Part shown: positions 6,267 to 8,045 of the stretch, one piece after another
How the letters are laid out: each line of letters starts with the position of its first letter
How positions within the stretch are numbered: the first letter of the stretch is position 1
Origin: an uncultured beta proteobacterium
Lineage (GTDB): Bacteria; Pseudomonadota; Gammaproteobacteria; Burkholderiales; Burkholderiaceae_C
Direction: 5' to 3'
DNA length: 8,045 bases
Assembly: GCA_903834645.1 (NCBI GenBank)
Contig: CAILKA010000179.1
Coordinates: 1-8,045, forward strand
Notes under the pieces: model-generated
The model's database searches: none
What the model was told of the DNA's origin: nothing
The model's input: only the letters and a program-made list of their open reading frames with translations
Position numbers and translations under genes: made by a program

Positions 6267-8045
6267 CAGTCCTCCTTCACCGACAGCACGGCCTGCCGCG
6301 ACGCCGCCTGCCGCGCCGCGAAGGCCGCCGTGAGCACGCCAGCGGCCCCCACCGCAAGCGCGAGCGCGGCCAGCCGCGGCCCCGGCACAACGAGCTCCAT
6401 CGTCCAGTTGAAGCTCTGCGGGTTCACCACGTGCACGAGCACCACGCTCACGGCCAGGCCCAGCAGCAGGCCTAGCAGCACGCCCGCAGCCATCCACGCC
6501 GCAACTTCCCCTGCCACCAGCGCGATGACCTCGCGCCGGCGCAGGCCCAGGTGGGCCAGCAGACCGAACTCCTTGCGCCGCGCCAGCACCTGCGCCGACA
6601 GGCTCGCTGCCACGCCCACCAGGCCGATGCCGATGGCCACGATCTGCAGGTAGCGCGTGACGGCAAAGCTGCGGTCGAAGATCGACATCGACAGCTGGCG
6701 CAGTTCGCGCGAGGAGGCGAACTCGAGCATGGAGGGGTCGGGCGCGGCCGCGCGCAGGCCGCGCTGCACCGCGGCCAGATCGGCCTCGGGGGCGAGCCAC
6801 AGCGCCAGGTCGTTGAGCCGCGTGTCGCCCGTCAGGCGCACGTAGTCGGCACGGTCGACGACGACGGTGCCGAACTGGCGCGCGTAGTCGCGGAACACCG
6901 CCCGCACCTGGAGCTTCAGCTCGCGGCCCTCGAAGGGCAGGATGAGCAGCTCGCCAGGCCGGGCGCCATACAGTCGCACCATCGCTTCGCTGACATAGGC
7001 ACCCGGCAGGCCGGCTTGCGCAGCCACGGGTGGGGCCAGCAGGGGCAGTGCGGCGGCCGGGTCGCTCAACGGCCGAGCCACCAGCGCCACCGTGGGCCGG
7101 CCGGGGGTGAGCTGCAGCGCACGGCTGCGCGAGGCCTCCACACGCTGCACGCCCGGCAGCGCGGCCACGCGCGCGGCAAAGCTTTCGTCGAGCCACGCCT
7201 GCTCGGCCAGTGCGCTCGTGGCCGCGGTGCGTGCATAGAGGTCGGCCGGCAGCACCGAGTCCAGCCAGCGGGAGACCCCTTCACGAAAGCTCGTGACCAT
7301 CACCGTCAACGCCACCGCCAATGCCAGGCTCGCCACGATGCCTGCGACGGCTGCGGTCGCGGTGTGGCGATGCATCCGCGCCCGCTCGAGCGCCAGCAGC
7401 GCGAGCGCGCCCCGGGGGCGCGGCCAGGCGGCCAGCAGGACGTGCACCACGGCCGGCACGAGCGCGATGCCCCCGCACAACAGCGCGGCGACCGCCAGGT
7501 AGGCGGGGATCGGCAGACCTTTCACGGGAGGCGCCAGTGCGAGCAGCACGCCCGCGGCCAGGAGCGCCAAGGCCAGCCAGGGCGCGGGCGCCCGCGCCGC
7601 ATCCAGGCCGAGCCCCTTGAGGGCCAGGGCCGGGCGCAGCGCCTGTGCGCGCCTGGCCGGCACCCAGCCGCCGGCCACGGCGGACAAGGTGCCCAGCGCG
7701 CCGAAGCCGGCCAGTGCCCCGGCATCGATCTGCAGGGCCGGGGCGATGCCCGGGAAGTAGCCGCCGCCCAGGTCCCCCGCGAGCCAGCGCAGGGCTGCGG
7801 CGGCCAGGCCCGTGCCCCCCACCAGGCCCAGCAGTGAGCCCGCTGCCCCGAGCAGCGTGCACTCCAGCATCACCAGTGCGCGCCGCTCGCCGGCGGTCAG
7901 GCCAAGCACGCCCAGCAGCGCAAAGGCCGGGGTGCGCTGCGCCACCGACAACGCGACCACCGAGTACACGAGGAAGGCGCCGACGAACAGCGCCACGAGT
8001 GCGAGCACCGTGAGGTTCACGCGGTAGGCGCGCGAGAGGTTGGAC
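6263..8045 (-). CDS. FtsX-family ABC transporter permease, C-terminal about 593 residues (5' end outside window)
   Basis: Integral membrane subunit of an ABC transporter of the FtsX/MacB type. The frame is open to the right edge: residues SNLSRAYRVNLTVL run upstream of the GTG at 8018-8020, so that codon is internal and the first membrane segment with its large periplasmic domain is missing. The visible part begins with the end of the first FtsX domain (ALLGVLGLTAGERRALV, bases about 7885-7935), then a variable hydrophobic middle region, then a second unit: a membrane segment near VAGIVASLALAVALTVMV, a periplasmic domain of roughly 210 residues, and a final FtsX domain with LARRKEFGLLAHLGLRRREV and VNPQSFNWTM. 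This two-unit layout is typical of permeases of about 800 residues that pair with a separate ATPase, presumably encoded upstream beyond the edge. It overlaps the lipocalin-like gene by 4 bases. The substrate is not deducible; lipids, lipoproteins or amphipathic compounds are family-level possibilities. Confidence 0.92.
   Translation of the reverse strand, partial: SNLSRAYRVNLTVLALVALFVGAFLVYSVVALSVAQRTPAFALLGVLGLTAGERRALVMLECTLLGAAGSLLGLVGGTGLAAAALRWLAGDLGGGYFPGIAPALQIDAGALAGFGALGTLSAVAGGWVPARRAQALRPALALKGLGLDAARAPAPWLALALLAAGVLLALAPPVKGLPIPAYLAVAALLCGGIALVPAVVHVLLAAWPRPRGALALLALERARMHRHTATAAVAGIVASLALAVALTVMVTSFREGVSRWLDSVLPADLYARTAATSALAEQAWLDESFAARVAALPGVQRVEASRSRALQLTPGRPTVALVARPLSDPAAALPLLAPPVAAQAGLPGAYVSEAMVRLYGARPGELLILPFEGRELKLQVRAVFRDYARQFGTVVVDRADYVRLTGDTRLNDLALWLAPEADLAAVQRGLRAAAPDPSMLEFASSRELRQLSMSIFDRSFAVTRYLQIVAIGIGLVGVAASLSAQVLARRKEFGLLAHLGLRRREVIALVAGEVAAWMAAGVLLGLLLGLAVSVVLVHVVNPQSFNWTMELVVPGPRLAALALAVGAAGVLTAAFAARQAASRQAVLSVKEDW
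6271..6277 (-). promoter_or_regulatory. Shine-Dalgarno of the lipocalin-like gene, inside the permease gene
   Basis: On the minus strand AAGGAGG (6277 down to 6271) is followed after 4 bases by GTG 6266. It lies within the final Lys-Glu-Asp codons of the permease. Together with the GTGA stop/start overlap it indicates translational coupling and fixes a GTG start that is otherwise not obvious. Confidence 0.7.

Noticed and set aside
6267..7196. Upstream extension of the lipocalin-like frame through the permease gene
   Set aside because: Arg/Gly-rich and out of frame with the permease; the GTG at 6266 with its Shine-Dalgarno and a signal peptide explains the start.
6551..7837. Plus-strand open frame of 428 codons opposite the permease
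   Set aside because: Gln/Gly/Arg/His-rich translation without motifs; the opposite strand encodes a clear FtsX permease.
7281..7862. Minus-strand open frame in another frame within the permease
   Set aside because: Gly/Arg/Pro-rich shadow; it does not look like a frameshifted permease fragment because the permease frame is intact throughout.
8018..8020. GTG as the permease start
   Set aside because: The frame continues upstream to the edge with typical family residues (LSRAYRVNLTVL), and a permease of this type needs an N-terminal membrane segment and periplasmic domain.

Overview
This 8,045-base window has very high GC, codons that almost always end in G or C, and a tripartite-tricarboxylate receptor of the Bug/TctC type. 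Together these point to a betaproteobacterium of the Burkholderiales (Comamonadaceae or a relative). That placement is inferred from gene content and composition; no rRNA or other marker gene is present. Coding density is close to complete, with no gene-free stretch above about 60 bases. I see no mobile element, CRISPR array, tRNA or rRNA.

Left block (about 1-5077, + strand): five closely spaced genes that look like one transcription unit. They are the C-terminal part of an aldo/keto reductase (cut by the left edge), a short-chain dehydrogenase/reductase (SDR), a periplasmic TctC/Bug solute receptor, a TcuA-like FAD tricarballylate dehydrogenase, and TcuB, its Fe-S/membrane electron-transfer partner. 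The gaps are 7, 55 and 20 bases, followed by a 14-base overlap between tcuA and tcuB. The core role is probably uptake and oxidation of a tricarboxylate: TcuA oxidises tricarballylate to cis-aconitate, and TcuB passes the electrons to the membrane. The Salmonella-type MFS carrier TcuC is absent; a TctC receptor takes its place here, and the TctA/TctB membrane partners are not in the window. The two reductases upstream suggest the substrate range may extend beyond plain tricarballylate. The SDR lacks the usual catalytic tyrosine and serine.

Right block (8045-5127, - strand): the last about 593 residues of an FtsX-family ABC transporter permease, which runs off the right edge. It overlaps by 4 bases (GTGA) a secreted protein with the AttH/CrtC lipocalin-like fold. 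This matches the known arrangement of an FtsX-type ABC exporter with an AttH-like partner, thought to act on envelope lipophilic compounds; the substrate is unknown.

The two blocks converge, separated by 49 bases that hold a GC-rich stem-loop. Every gene belongs to a recognisable family. The least ordinary points are the degenerate SDR active site and the combination of AKR, SDR and TctC with TcuAB.
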